Part shown: one piece after another, positions 9,300 through 20,983 of the stretch
Numbering within the stretch: the first letter of the stretch is position 1
Layout: each line of letters starts with the position of its first letter
NCBI GenBank assembly: GCA_011799875.1
Contig: CM022299.1
Span: forward strand, 350,964,526 to 351,028,525
Length of the DNA stretch: 64,000 nt
From: Thinopyrum elongatum
Lineage: Eukaryota; Streptophyta; Magnoliopsida; Poales; Poaceae
Reading direction: 5' to 3'
Notes under the pieces: model-generated
Told to the model about the DNA's origin: nothing
Database searches by the model: none
What the model saw: the letters and a program-made list of their open reading frames with translations, nothing else
Position numbers and translations under genes: made by a program

Positions 9300-11850
9300 T
9301 GTGTTGTTTATAAATTTGGCAAAAAGAACAACGCGGTAAGGGTCAGAACACGAACACACTTGCATGTGGACCAAATATATGTATGAAAAAGGTGGTTTGA
9401 TGTTCGAATACCCAATGCACAACTTTGATGTGGCACCTATCGCACAAAGCGCACAGTGTTGCTAGTCAGCCACCCCCTACGAACCCCACTTCGTGTCGGC
9501 GGTAAGGGAATCCTAGCTACGCCCCCAGATAGTTAGGTTTGAAATCTCACCCTACCGTAACACAAAACCTATAGGAGTCCATCATATATATGGTCAAACT
9601 TCCCCTTTCGCTTCCGGACAAAGGTGGACTGTGTGCCGACCCACAAATGTGTGTTTGTGGCGGGAGATGGGTGAGACCACGTACGAACCACCCGCGGGTG
9701 GCCCTATACTATATGTATGAAAAGGGTGTGGTGTGATATTTAACTACCATTCACAACTTCGATGTGGCACGTGTGCCTCGCAAAATAACCGGACTTCCCC
9801 GACCCCACAGAGGTTGCGGGTAGTGCGAAGTAGCCCCCTCCACCCCCCCCACACTCCTATCGGGGGGAGGGCATCTCACCAAGACGTACTGTAACACGGA
9901 CCAAACAGAATCCAACTTGATCGTATAATCTCTCTCGCTCGTTGTTGGTCAAAGTGATGGACGTCCACACGGCCCCGCAAAATGGGCTAGCTTGTCGCCG
10001 ATAAACTCGCGAGGGAGTACTGTCTGAAGACAAAACCCACTCTATGCATGTGGCCCAATTATGTATATGGAAATGGTGTGTGTGGCGTTTGAATATGCAA
10101 TGCACAAATTTGATGTGGCACCATGCTTTTTGGAACCGTAAAATCCCCACACTGATCGAGCGAGGGTTCACGATGCGTAGCATGCATGCGCTCAAACTTA
10201 ATTAGGCTAAGAATGACCGACCTACTATACGGTAACACGAACCAAAGAAGAAGAATCCACCCTGGTAACATTTCTTGTCATCGGTCAAAATGATGGACGT
10301 CCACGCGAGCCCACGAATATATATAGGATTGTCGCCCATAACCAAGCGAGCGAGAGTGCCCAAAGACAACCATTGCATGCATGTGTCCCAAACATATTTA
10401 TGGAGGTGCGTGATGCATGCATATGTGTTGAATACCTAATGCACAACATTGATGTGGTGCATGCGTTCAAAATCACACAGGTCCCCACATAGAGCAAGAG
10501 GTTCATGACGTGTCGTGTGCTCGCCCCCCCTTCAATCCGGCGGGATGGATTCATGTGTACACATGCGCTATTATATATGTAATCTCACATCATGACCTAT
10601 ATCGCGAGACAAACAAAAAATTAATCCCCTCCTAAGTCAAAATAATTAACCTCTCGTTGTCGGTGAAAGTGATGGACCAAACGGGCCGATAGATGGAAAG
10701 CATCGCTGATAACCACGTGAGCGAGTGCCACAGGACAACCACCATCGCTTGCATGTGTGCCAAAACATATATATGGAGAGGTGTGTGGTTGTGATGTTTT
10801 GAATATACCTAATGCACAACCTTTGATGTGGCATTTGCCTCAAAAACCGGAAAGTCCCCACACAGAGTGAGGTTCATGTGTGACACCTAGTATATGTTGG
10901 TCCCATCCCCCTTCGACACGTACTATATATATACTCCTACCCTAACACAACCCTAAAAGAATTAATCCTCCTGGTTCGTCAAATGTGCCTCTCTCTCGTT
11001 GGGTCAAAGTGATGGACGACGACCTCACGGGCCCACAGATGGAAGCGCCGCACGCGAGTGAGTTCCTATAGGGCAACCACCGCCTGCATGGTATTGCATG
11101 ATGTTTGAATACCAATGCACAACTTTGATGTGGCACCTGCCTCGGGAACCGGAAAGTCCCCACATGGAGCGAGGTTATGACACACACACATATATATATA
11201 TAGAGAGTATACATGTTGCCCCCTCTTTGAAATGTACTACATACTCCTACCGTGCATATACGTAACACAAACAAAAAAAGAACCATCCTTGTTGGTCAAA
11301 TTAACCTCTCTCTCGTTGTACGTTCAATTGATCGACGAAGACCTCGCGGGCCCACAGAGAGTCACACGCGAGCGAGTGTCATAGGACAACCACCACGTGC
11401 ATGCTGTCATGTGTTGTGTGATGTTTGAATACCCAATGCACAACTTTGACGTGGCACATGCTTCGCAAACCGGAAACGCACTACACAGAGGTTCACGATG
11501 CGTAGCCCCCTCACTTCGAGCCGGTGGGAGGGACTCATGTGTACACACGTGCCCGAACTTTGATATGAAATCTCACCATGCATGATCCACACCATAACAC
11601 ACATGCCAAAGATGAATCCACCTTTGGTCCGATGCCTCTCGTTGTCGGTGGAAACTGAAAACCTTTGCAGGCTAACGAATGGGCACGTCGCTGCTAACCG
11701 CACGAGGGAGTGTCCGAAAGGACCACCAATGCATGGATGTGGCCCGAACATGTATGTATGAAAGGGTTGTGTAATGCTTTAAATAACCAATTCACGACTT
11801 TGATGTGGCACATATACATGACTCACAAAATGATCAATAATCCCACGTCA
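9300..11850. repeat. Tandem array of about 340-bp diverged units in CACTA-1
   Basis: A landmark motif, approximately CAATGCACAACTTTGATGTG, recurs near 9412, 9750, 10095, 10435, 10808, 11112, 11434 and 11790, a spacing of roughly 307-370 bp over eight units. Each unit also has a CCCACA...GCGAGGTTCATG block, an ACCGTAACACAA block and CTCTCTCGTTG...AAAGTGATGGAC. Units are clearly diverged and length-variable, so the array is old. No coding frame persists across units. It sits between the outward-facing AP2/B3 and F-box loci. Confidence 0.85.
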
Positions 11851-13401
11851 CGGAGGCTTGCGACTAGTATTGTACTGATGGACCCCCCCCCCACACACAC
11901 AGACACACATCCCACACCACCACCTCCACTCTGAGGCATGTCAAACTTTTTCTGCAGTGAACATGTGACCAAAGGAGTGTCGTGTTAAAGTTTAAAAAAA
12001 AACAAAGATCATTTGACCCGTTTTATACATTGATTGATTTCCTAGGGATTTAATGTGCAAAAATCAAATTTGAGCTACATGTGCACTAAAATGGATTGCA
12101 AAATCATATGTGTGTCCCTGGGTGCATGCTTTCCCCATGAAAGAAATTTCAAAACATTGAGAATGTTGATTTTTAAAATTCAGTAAATCCAAAACTTAGT
12201 TCAAATTCATGAAACTTATCGTGGTGTCATATATCGACACCAGTAGACTGTGATATTGTATTTTTCGTCAAATTTGAGACAAGTTTTGACATAATCTACT
12301 TACAAACGGGAGATTGTTAATAACTGGCAACCAATATCTCATACGGAATATTTATTCGGACCATGTGCGTTAGACCGTGCCATGCTTCGGTTAAGCAGTA
12401 AAGCGGCAGAATGAATCATCAAAAAACAAAAAATATATACATGCCGCCCCGCGCCCCGTGTGGCGTGTGAGCAGGCGTGAGTTGACGAGACGCATGCGAG
12501 CAGTTCGCCGCACAGGCAACCCGGGAGGCGTGCGTGCAGGTGTGTGAATTGACGGGAGGTGTTTTCGCTGCGTAGTGTCACCGGGAGGCGTGCGAGTAGC
12601 TGTGTGAAATGATGGTATAGGAATGCCAGAAGTCCGCCGCGCAGGCTCACCGGGAGGCGAGACAGCCTTTGACCGCCGCCCGCCTCGCTCCCACTGGTCC
12701 GTATTAATGGCGCGCCCGAGCCGCCAGCCATAATAGGCAGCCGCACCCCCGGTCCACAGTGGTCACCAACGTCTGGATTCTAGAGTGTATGAGGATGCCG
12801 CCGAAGCGCACCATCGGAGGGAGTGGCGACGCCGGGGCTGGTGAGGCACCCGTGCAATGCGTGAAGCTGGCACAGAGGTTGCCGTCACCGCCGACGAGGT
12901 CTCGCGCGGGCAGCAACATGACCTTGACTTCGTCGGCGCCGTCGTGCCCCCCCAGCCGGAGCCGGAGGTCAACAGCAACTCCGACGGAAAACCGGTTAGT
13001 CATCTATATACCCATTTGTGCGGCAAACATATCATGTGTTTTCTCTGGTTACTCCCCCCCCCTCTCTAATTTTTTTGGAATACAAATCTTATGGTTATGT
13101 TCTCAGTCCATGAAATCAGAGTAATTAAGATCTGTTAGATGCACATAGTGTATTGATTGTTTGAATGTTATCCGTATAGGGTTAGTGATTAATTGTTTGT
13201 TCTGTACAAATGATTTTTGCTAATAATCCGACTAGGGTTAGCGTGCGTGCTAATAATTCGTGGCCAGATCTTGAGAATTGATTTTGAATGTCCTACATAT
13301 ATGTTTGTGTCTTTTTTTTCTTTCAGATCTTGAGAATTGATTTTGAATGTCCTACATGTATGTTTCTGCCATTTTTTCCTTTCAAATTGGTATGTACACA
13401 G
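11851..13401. other. Region upstream of F-box pseudogene with GC-rich island
   Basis: 11940-12340 is AT-rich; a stretch around 12180-12320 has a diverged second copy at about 15520-15660 on the other side of the F-box locus. 12440-12990 is markedly GC-rich with short open frames on both strands but no domain I recognise; one plus-strand frame from about 12857 ends in a plausible GT donor at 12994. At 13266-13385 there are two direct copies of a 60-bp unit (AGATCTTGAGAATTGATTTT). Possibly a decayed promoter or first exon. Confidence 0.45.
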
Positions 13402-15033
13402 ATGAGGCTCCGGCCAGCGCCGCCGCCGGATGTAGATCTTGGACCCGGCAGCGCGGACAGAAGCTGCCACGCCCCCTGGACCTGAGGAACCAGTAGAATC
13501 TCCAGCGGACCGCATCAGCAATCTCCCGGACGCCATCCTTGGGGAGATCATCTCCCTTCTCCCCACCAAGGATGGCTGCTGCATACAAGTCCTCGCATCT
13601 CGGTGGCGCACTCAGTGGTGCGCCACGCCTCTTAGTCTCGACTGTCGTCAGCTATCTGTCAATGATGATTCTGAACTCCCCGGAGCCATCATCTCCTCCC
13701 ACCAGGGCTCCGTTCAACGCATCTGCATCCCGGCATGCTACCTGCTGGACATACCCTGCATGGTGGCCGCTTGGCTAACATCCCGTCAATTCTATAAACT
13801 CCAGCGGTTTGAGTTCTACCATTACTACAACGATAGGTTACCACCAAGAGCTGCATCTGTGCCCTCACCATCGATGCCCATCTCATGGTTTTCCTCCTCT
13901 CTCCACATCGCCACCTTGACCCGATGCCATCTAGCAGACAATCTGGTACAAATGCTTTGACTCCCATTGCTGAAAAAACTTGCGCTTGTGTTGGTTGATC
14001 TGTCGGTGGCCTCACTGCACAGCATCATCCACTCCAGCTGCCCTGCACCGGAGCGTTTGGTGCTTGTTTTTGGAAAAGGAATCCATATCCCTTTCTCAAC
14101 ATAAAGTCGTCTCACCTTGTAAGCATTGGAATTCATTTTGAAGAACAAGAGCTCATCATCGAAGATGCCCCTTCACTTCAAAGGTTGCTCCTTGATTGTT
14201 GTTATAAACCTTCGCAAATAACTGTGGTCTCTGCGCCTAAACTGGAGACCTTGGGTGCAATTTGTGATCTGTTTAAATGGTTAAAGATGGTGTTTGCCTC
14301 CACACCTATTGAGGTACTGTATATTATTCACGTACACTTTTGTAATTTGCATTTTTCATTTGTGTGCATAAGTTAAGTATCATCTTGGAGTACACTTTCA
14401 GTGCTAATATTATGTTCTATGCTCAATGAAGAGCTTGTCCATCCTATCAGTGGTGGTGGATTCTGTCAAGGCCTTATATATCAGTATGTGGTGTTTTGAT
14501 CTCAACATCATTATTGCCTTGCTGCAATGCTTTCCATGTATGGAGAATTTGTATATAAAGGTGATGGTTTCACGCACATTGAAAGCCCATATATAATGTA
14601 CTATAATTAATCATTCAACTATCGCTCTTTCAACATAATCTTTTTTAGACATTAACTGTTTTCAATCTTCATCTCTATTTAGGCACTAACACATGGAGAA
14701 AAAGGTATAACCAATCGATGGTGCAAGAAGCACCGGGATTTTCTCAGATCTCATGACATTCGTTTGAAGACAGTAACGGTGGAATGATATGCATCGGACA
14801 ATGCAAACACTAGCTTTGTCACATTCTTCATGTTGAATGCGAGGGCACTATTGTCCGTGAGGATTAAGTTTTTCGACAAGAAATTTCTCACGGGTGCAAG
14901 TGTTGAACAACATAAAAAGAAGTTTCAGGTGGACTTAAGGACTTATGATCGTGCTCGGCTTCTATTTACAACAGCTTGTCGTCATCATGGAGCACTAGAA
15001 TTTTTGTACTGGGATCTTGATTTTATGGATTAG
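13402..15033 (+). pseudogene. F-box/FBD (LRR-like) pseudogene in CACTA-1
   Basis: F-box proteins are substrate adaptors of SCF ubiquitin ligases. The first long exon encodes an F-box (ADRISNLPDAILGEIISLLP, then QVLASRWRTQW) and LRR-like sequence (LLKKLALVLVDLS, CPAPERLVLVF, LEDAPSLQRLLLD-type motif). Likely introns follow 14313 and about 14560; the last exon, from about 14682, gives an FBD-type C-terminus (KFFDKKFLTGASVEQHKK ... LEFLYWDLDFMD). Damage: no in-frame ATG (an ATG at 13430 is followed directly by TAG), TGA at 13958, a frameshift near 14095-14105, and TGA at about 14786. It occupies the position that the plus-strand B3-like gene has in CACTA-2. A captured or recombined host F-box gene is the simplest reading. 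Confidence 0.8.
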
Positions 15034-16112
15034 ACCGATCCATTTGATTGTGGCTGCTAAAAACTTTGGTTGAGTTAGATGTCATTGTCCTGTTCAATCT
15101 GGGTTTTGTCTAAACCTGATGAGCAATTAATCCTCGTGCTTTTGTACTGTTTGTAAGCTGGAGTTAGATATTGTTGCCCTTTTCAACTCGGCTTTGACCC
15201 ATATTTTCTTTCATACTGGGCCAATGGCTTGCCATTTCTTTAATTAAGACATAAGTATTATAAGCATTCACAACATAGGGAAAGAACATCACTCTCGCGG
15301 GATCCTTGAGATCTTTGTTCATTACAGAACCTGCAAGTTCTTAGCGCCCACCAGCACCCACAAACTTATTTTCAGCTAGCACACCAAATGGGCTGTAATT
15401 CTTAATAAGAAAAGCTACATGGTAGTGACAGATTTGGATTTGTCATTTGGGACCCACGAGGAAAAAGCCTATCCAGGGCGGTGCCGACTCCACAGTAAAC
15501 ATAGAGAAACCTGGTTTTAAAATTACTGTAAATCCAAAACTCGCCTCAAAATCATGAAACTTGGCATGGTGTTATGACATGGCACCAACATGTTGTGGTA
15601 AAAAAATAGTCCAATTTGGGACAAGTTTTGGTATAAACTTCTTACAAACCGGAGCTTCTCTCAAAAAAGCTCATGGTTCCGAGAGGGAACTTGTCACCTA
15701 TGTGTGCGAAACGACATACGCTGTCTCTTCCCACCTTGATTTATTTTACAGAGGCAACATGCAACTATAGGAGCGTCATCCTAAAAATATGAAATTATTC
15801 ACGGTTCGTTTTCCTTTTTATACATTATTTGAGTTTTCTAGGCATTTTGGAACATATTTTGGTGTGTGCAAAGGTCATGTGTGTACTAGCCACCTATGTA
15901 ATTGGATGTTCAATCTGTTTATGGAATCAAGTCCTTATAAGTTATAAATACATATGTTGTTGTTTTGTGTGCAATGACATTGCACACGGACCATACTAGG
16001 GAACCCGTCGGTGATGATTTCATCAATCGCTGACAATTGTATACCAGAAAGTGTTTGCCCACAACACACACGGCTTATTAGCAACAATCGTCTGTGTTAT
16101 TATCGGTCTTCG
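15034..16112. other. 3' flank of F-box locus, no gene recognised
   Basis: Mostly AT-rich. A block at about 15520-15660 repeats, with divergence, sequence at 12180-12320 upstream of the F-box locus (AATCCAAAACT, ATCATGAAACTT, GACAAGTTTTG). From about 15960 the CACAC/ACCG-rich subterminal sequence of CACTA-1 begins. Confidence 0.5.
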
Positions 16113-16511
16113 CACACATTTCTGATTACAGGCCTATTTGCCGCGTATCACACACATCTTGTTAAATTGAACCGTTTCTGTTCTCTTGGCTCAAAGCAAA
16201 CAGTTCATCCGAGTGAACCGTATGCCGTATATCACACACACCTTGATATGGCTGACCGTTTCTTTTGTGTTGCCTAATCACAAACAGTTCATCCGAGTGT
16301 ACTGTATGCCGTATATCGCACACAACTTCATCTGGCTGCCCGTTTCTGTTGTTCCGCCTAATCACAAACAGTTTATCCGAGTGAACTGTATGCCGTATAT
16401 CGCACACACCTTCATTTGGCTGCCCGTTTCTATTGTTCCGCCTCATCGCAAACAGTTTATTAAACTGAACCGTATGCCTCACATCGCACACGCAACTAAA
16501 ATATGAACCGT
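16113..16511. repeat. 84-bp right subterminal tandem repeats of CACTA-1
   Basis: Units start at 16197, 16281, 16365 and 16449, exactly 84 bp apart, with a diverged unit before them. Each begins CAAACAGTTYATCC or similar and contains GAACCGTATGCCGTATATC, CACACACC and CCCGTTTCTGTTGT. The last unit is cut after GAACCG by CACTA-2; the rest of this terminus lies at 26942-27086. Confidence 0.9.
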
Positions 16512-17090
16512 CACTGGTACCGTAAGGTGCTATACAAACGGTTTTTAACCCCTTTTCGCGACAGCATTCTGAACCGTCGCCAAGTGAGTGACTGCGATAG
16601 GTGGGTCCTTCCCACACGACCCAGAAACCGTTGGGGATAGGCGAGCGACTACTGACGATCGCCATAGAATAAACGTATGAGAAGTCGCCTCAGTCCCACA
16701 TGTTACATCTCGATGTTATGTTTCTGATCCGATAGACATCCCAAATGATTACGCCGCTATAGTTGTGTGAAAAAGGTGGACATCAACATTTAATCTACCG
16801 ATATGTTTGCGATAGGTACGTTATCGCACACAGTTCAAGAACGTAAAATGTGTGCGGTGCCTCTACTAACGCCAACGTGTCCATTTTCATAACTATGTGC
16901 GATAGGTATTCCTATCACACACGCACACAGGTTTGAAATGTTTGCCGTATTACCATGAGTCGCACACGCATATGAGACGAAACCGTGTGTGCGTCCGTCG
17001 GGCATCGCAAACGTTTCACGTCAAAGAACCGTCTGTTCTCTATTTTTCATCGCACACGCTGTTTTCTTTCTAACCGTGTGCACATTATTT
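16512..17090. repeat. Left terminal and subterminal region of CACTA-2
   Basis: CACTG terminus followed by a segment shared with the left end of CACTA-1, then (about 16800-17080) several CGCACACG, GCACACGG and ACCGTGTG motifs in both orientations separated by 30-50 bp. No gene. Counterpart of 5529-6120. Confidence 0.75.
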
Positions 17091-17279
17091 TATTCGCTCA
17101 TGTATAATTTTATTTTTCCCTGTAATTTATTATTCGAATTGGAAATTTTGAAATATGAAACATGGAATTCAAACTCTCAGCACAATGGTTCAACAACGAA
17201 TCCATAAATAAAATTGTCAGTACAATATGTTCAGTAATTACAGGATTAGACATCAATTAACTATGATGAACCACAATAT

Positions 17280-19978
17280 TTAGAGGTGGTAAAGGTGAAG
17301 AGACAAGTGTAAATCATTTTGGTTGCCGATGGTGTTGAAGAAGCGGAATGCCCATAATGTGCCCTCCTGCATGCCATAGGCACGAACAACTTTTGTCCAA
17401 CCCCTTGTGACGATCGCCCGCCCATCCTTCACCGCCTTCAGGAAGACTTCTAGAGCATTATCATGGTAGCATGAATTATGTACTTTAACATTAGTTGCCT
17501 CCACTCCGGTCATGTAGTTTGCAAGGTAATCATCAGTAAATAGCTTCGGAAACCACTTAAAAGAGAAAATTTTCAGATATTGAGGTCTAATAGAGTAACT
17601 TGTTGTGGGCAGGGGGAAAAGGAAACACATTACTTACCATCCTAAAGTTCACTGTTGTCTTGGACAAAGTGTAAATAAAGAGCTTAATTCCCATCACCCG
17701 TTTCTTTCGCCTAACAATCTTTCTTAGTTTACTCACTTGACGCTTGTTCATGAATATCTCATTGCCCCATATGCAAAAGGGATCAAATCGTGGATCAGTA
17801 CCACTCATATATGTACCTACAAGCAACCAGTAAATGTTAGAAGCTAAACTGAGATTGCACAAATGATGTAAAATACAACTACCTACGTTCCTAAGTACAA
17901 GTATTTTTAGAGATTTCAATATGAACTACATACGGATGTATATAGAATTATAGATATAGTTTAGATTAGAATCTAGATTCATTCATTTTGGTCTGTATGT
18001 AGTCTATATTGGAATCTCTAAAAATACTTATATTTAGGAACATATGGTATATAAGACATGGGATGCAGCTAACCTCGATGGCAAACAACAACATCGCCCA
18101 TTGTAGCCCTGTGTAAGTACATGGAAAGCTAATGTTAACTACAACAGGGTTAACATCCACCAAAAATAGTAAATGGTAATAAAACGGCAGCATTTGTAGT
18201 GATATCTTCATTGCAAAAGAGTAGCACGGTAGCAAAGGGACGGATTAAAAAATGGATAGAATTGTTTACTGCAACAGACAACCTAGTATAGCCATTGAAA
18301 TTGGTACTGATAGAAATGAAATTGTCAGAGTTAAATATCGCAAGGCAGGTGCTACTAGAGCAGATAATGGCCCTGTTGTCTATTAAAAGGTAGGGAAAAT
18401 AGATAAGATGGGCTAGGTGTGTTTACTACAACATGCTTAATACATGAATCGTAAAAAACATGGCCATTTCAACTGGTATTGGTAAGATTCAACTGGTGAG
18501 TTCATACTTGGTAAGTCCTGAGGGGTAGTGGCTGGGGCACTTCATATGGACAAGAGCCCGCCCCAAGTTGGCCGCAGCGGAGGCGAGGTGTTCCTCCGGG
18601 TCGAAGAGTGGATCAGTGCCGCCGACATGTGTACCTACAAGAAGCAAGTAAATGTTAGAAGCCAAACTACAATTGCACAAATGATGTAAAATACTGTAAG
18701 ACATGGGATGCAGCTAACCTCGACGGCAAACAACAGCATCGCCCGTTATGGCCCTGCGTAAGTACATGGAAAGGCATGTTAAGTACAACAGGGTTAGCAT
18801 CCACTAAAAATAGCAAATGGGCAGCATCTCTAGTATATCTTCATTGCGGAGAGTAGCACGGTAGCAAAGGGACAGATTAAAAAATTGATACAACTATTAA
18901 TTGCAACAGGCTTAACAACATCCTAAGTCATGTTTTGTAAGTTTGTAACCATTGAAATACAACTGTTTAAAAATGGATACAACTGTTAATTGCAACAGGC
19001 TTAATAGCCATTGAAACCGGTACTGATAAAAATGCAATTGGCAGAGTTAAACATCGCAAGGCAGGTGCTGCCAGAGCAGAGAATGGCCCAGTTGTCTATA
19101 AAAAGGTAGGGAAAATAGCTAAAACGTGTTAGGCATGTTTACTACAACATGCTTAATACATCGACCGTACAAAACATAGCCATTAATTGCAACTGATATT
19201 GGTAAGATTGAACTGGTGAGTTCATACTTGGTAAGTCCTGAGAGGTAGTTGCTGGGGCACTTCATCTTGGCCAGAGCCTGCCCAAAGTCAGCGGCGGCGG
19301 AGGCGAGCTGTTCCTCCGGGTCGAAGCGTGGATCAGTGCCGCTGACATGTGTACCTATAGGCAACCAGTAAATGTTAGAAGTTAAACTGCAATTGCACAA
19401 ATGATGTGAAATACTGTAAGACATGGGATGCAGCTAACCTCGACGGCAAACAACAGCATCGCCCTTTATGACCCTGCGTAAGTACATGGACAGACATGTT
19501 AAGTACAACAGGGTTAGCATCCACCAAAAATAGAAAATGGGCAGCATCTCTAGTGATATCCCGAGTCATGTATTGTAAGTTTGTTGCTGGTATTGGTGAA
19601 ATTGAGCTAGACAGTTAATACTTGAACATCACACAGTGTGCCGTACTGAAATAAACAAGGCACAAACATGCTTAATACATCAACCGTACATAACATAGCC
19701 ATTGCAAGTGGTATTGGTAAGATTGAGCTGGTGAGATCATACCTGGCAAGTCCTGAGAGGTAGTCGCTGGGGCGCTTCATCTGGGCCAGAGCTTTCACCA
19801 AGTCGGCGGCAGCGGAGGCGGGGTGTTCCTCTGGGTCAACACGCACAGCTGCCATCGCGCCATCGACCGCCATCAGCTCCTCGACCTCCACATGATATGT
19901 GGTTGGGCTTGCGCGACGATGCTCTGGAGGTAGGGGCGGTGGGGATTTGGAGGCATGAGGATGTTTCACAAGCGCCAT
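17280..19978 (-). CDS. B3-domain protein of CACTA-2 (left gene), eight exons, intact
   Basis: Exons in coding order: 19743-19978, 19439-19473, 19228-19354, 18719-18753, 18508-18634, 18074-18108, 17638-17816, 17280-17555 (236+35+127+35+127+35+179+276 nt; 349 codons plus stop). All have GT-AG borders and phases match at every junction with no stop. The ATG at 19978 opens MALVKHPHASKSPPPLPPEH. A 54-residue module (35-nt plus 127-nt exon, with GTHVSGTDPRFDPEE and MKCPSNYLSGLTK) occurs twice. The 179-nt exon encodes FDPFCIWGNEIFMNKRQV; the final exon a B3 fold ending in IVTRGWTKVVRAYGMQEGTL and WAFRFF. B3 domains bind DNA in plant nuclear regulators. The gene runs toward the left terminus, away from the gene at 24202. 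A role in binding the element's own repeats is inference. Confidence 0.78.
17879..18047. mobile_element. Stowaway MITE in intron of the B3 gene
   Basis: About 170 bp with inverted arms: GTTCCTAAGTACAAGTATTT at the left and AAATACTTATATTTAGGAAC at the right, plus matching TAGAGATTYCAATATGRACT blocks inside. Its outer bases are diverged from the canonical CTCCCTCCG and a TA is clear only at the right. It lies in the intron between exons 18074-18108 and 17638-17816; two paralogous introns (near 18690 and 19410) lack it. Confidence 0.8.
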
Positions 19979-20983
19979 TTAAACAATCAGGGCAGGGCCG
20001 TGATAGAGATCGGTGGGTTACCTGACTGGATCGATGATGCTCGGGCAGAACATAGATGTGGTTGATGTTGTGGTTGCGGTGGCGGTGGTTTGAGCTGCCG
20101 GTAGGGGGAAGGGGGGAGATACTGAGGAAATTTGATGGGTGGGGATATGGTGGGAGGAATAAATTCTGAAATCGCGCGCCTAATGAAAATTTCGCTGTGA
20201 AACCTGAAACTTGGGCAGGGGAAACACACAACACAGACGAAGCGTGTAAAATACTCGTGTGCGAGAAAAGAGAAAATTGGCAGATCCCATCTCCAAAAAA
20301 ATGTACACGTGTAGTTGATTTTTTCGGTCAATGGTACGCTTGGTTTATTAGGAAACATCGCACAGATAACTGACTTATGGATCATTAACGCAAAAAAACG
20401 CACACGGGTACGCCATAGAAACCGTGTGTTTTGTGATCTTCTAATAATTCTTATATCTATCAGCATCTCCAACCGCACCTAATTTCAAAAATCTCTTTCA
20501 TTGTATCAGGATTATTCAATGTACATGAACGAGGCAAGGTGACACCCGATGAGCAATCATCGGTATATGAAATGCAATCAAGTGTCAACCTGCCTTGCTC
20601 GCATAGCCTGATTTGATCCTATGCAACAAGAGAGAAGCTTGCTGTCATCCACCGACGCGGCAATTTAAGCCGGTGTGCGGCCAACTCGCGTGGCGAGGTG
20701 GGACTAAAAACCAGCTGCGGCCAGCTCTAGTCTCCGGTGGCTGCAGGCGGACGTTTCGGGAGTATTTAGGGCCGGGGTGCGGCTACAAAACTTCAATGAA
20801 CACATGCTAATCAACACTCAAAGCCCTCAAAGGATGCGCTTACCGACATTGTACGTTAATAATAGATAGTACCAACTTAAAGTACTACTGGTAATTTGCT
20901 CTAAAACTAGTACGTATGTAGTACTGGTAGATGCTCGTAATTAATTATACAAACTTAAGGGCGACACACGCACTAACTACTTC
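19979..20983. other. Upstream region of the B3 gene, no gene recognised
   Basis: 19990-20230 is the probable promoter/5' UTR on the minus strand, Pro/His codon-like on one frame but with no domain. 20220-20430 has CGCACACG/ACCGTGTG motifs like those of the subterminal regions. 20640-20790 is GC-rich without a recognisable product. Confidence 0.45.

Noticed and set aside
12339..13124. Overlapping ORFs on both strands in the GC-rich island of CACTA-1
   Set aside because: Frames conflict, none has a recognisable domain and splice evidence is weak; left as an unassigned GC-rich region.
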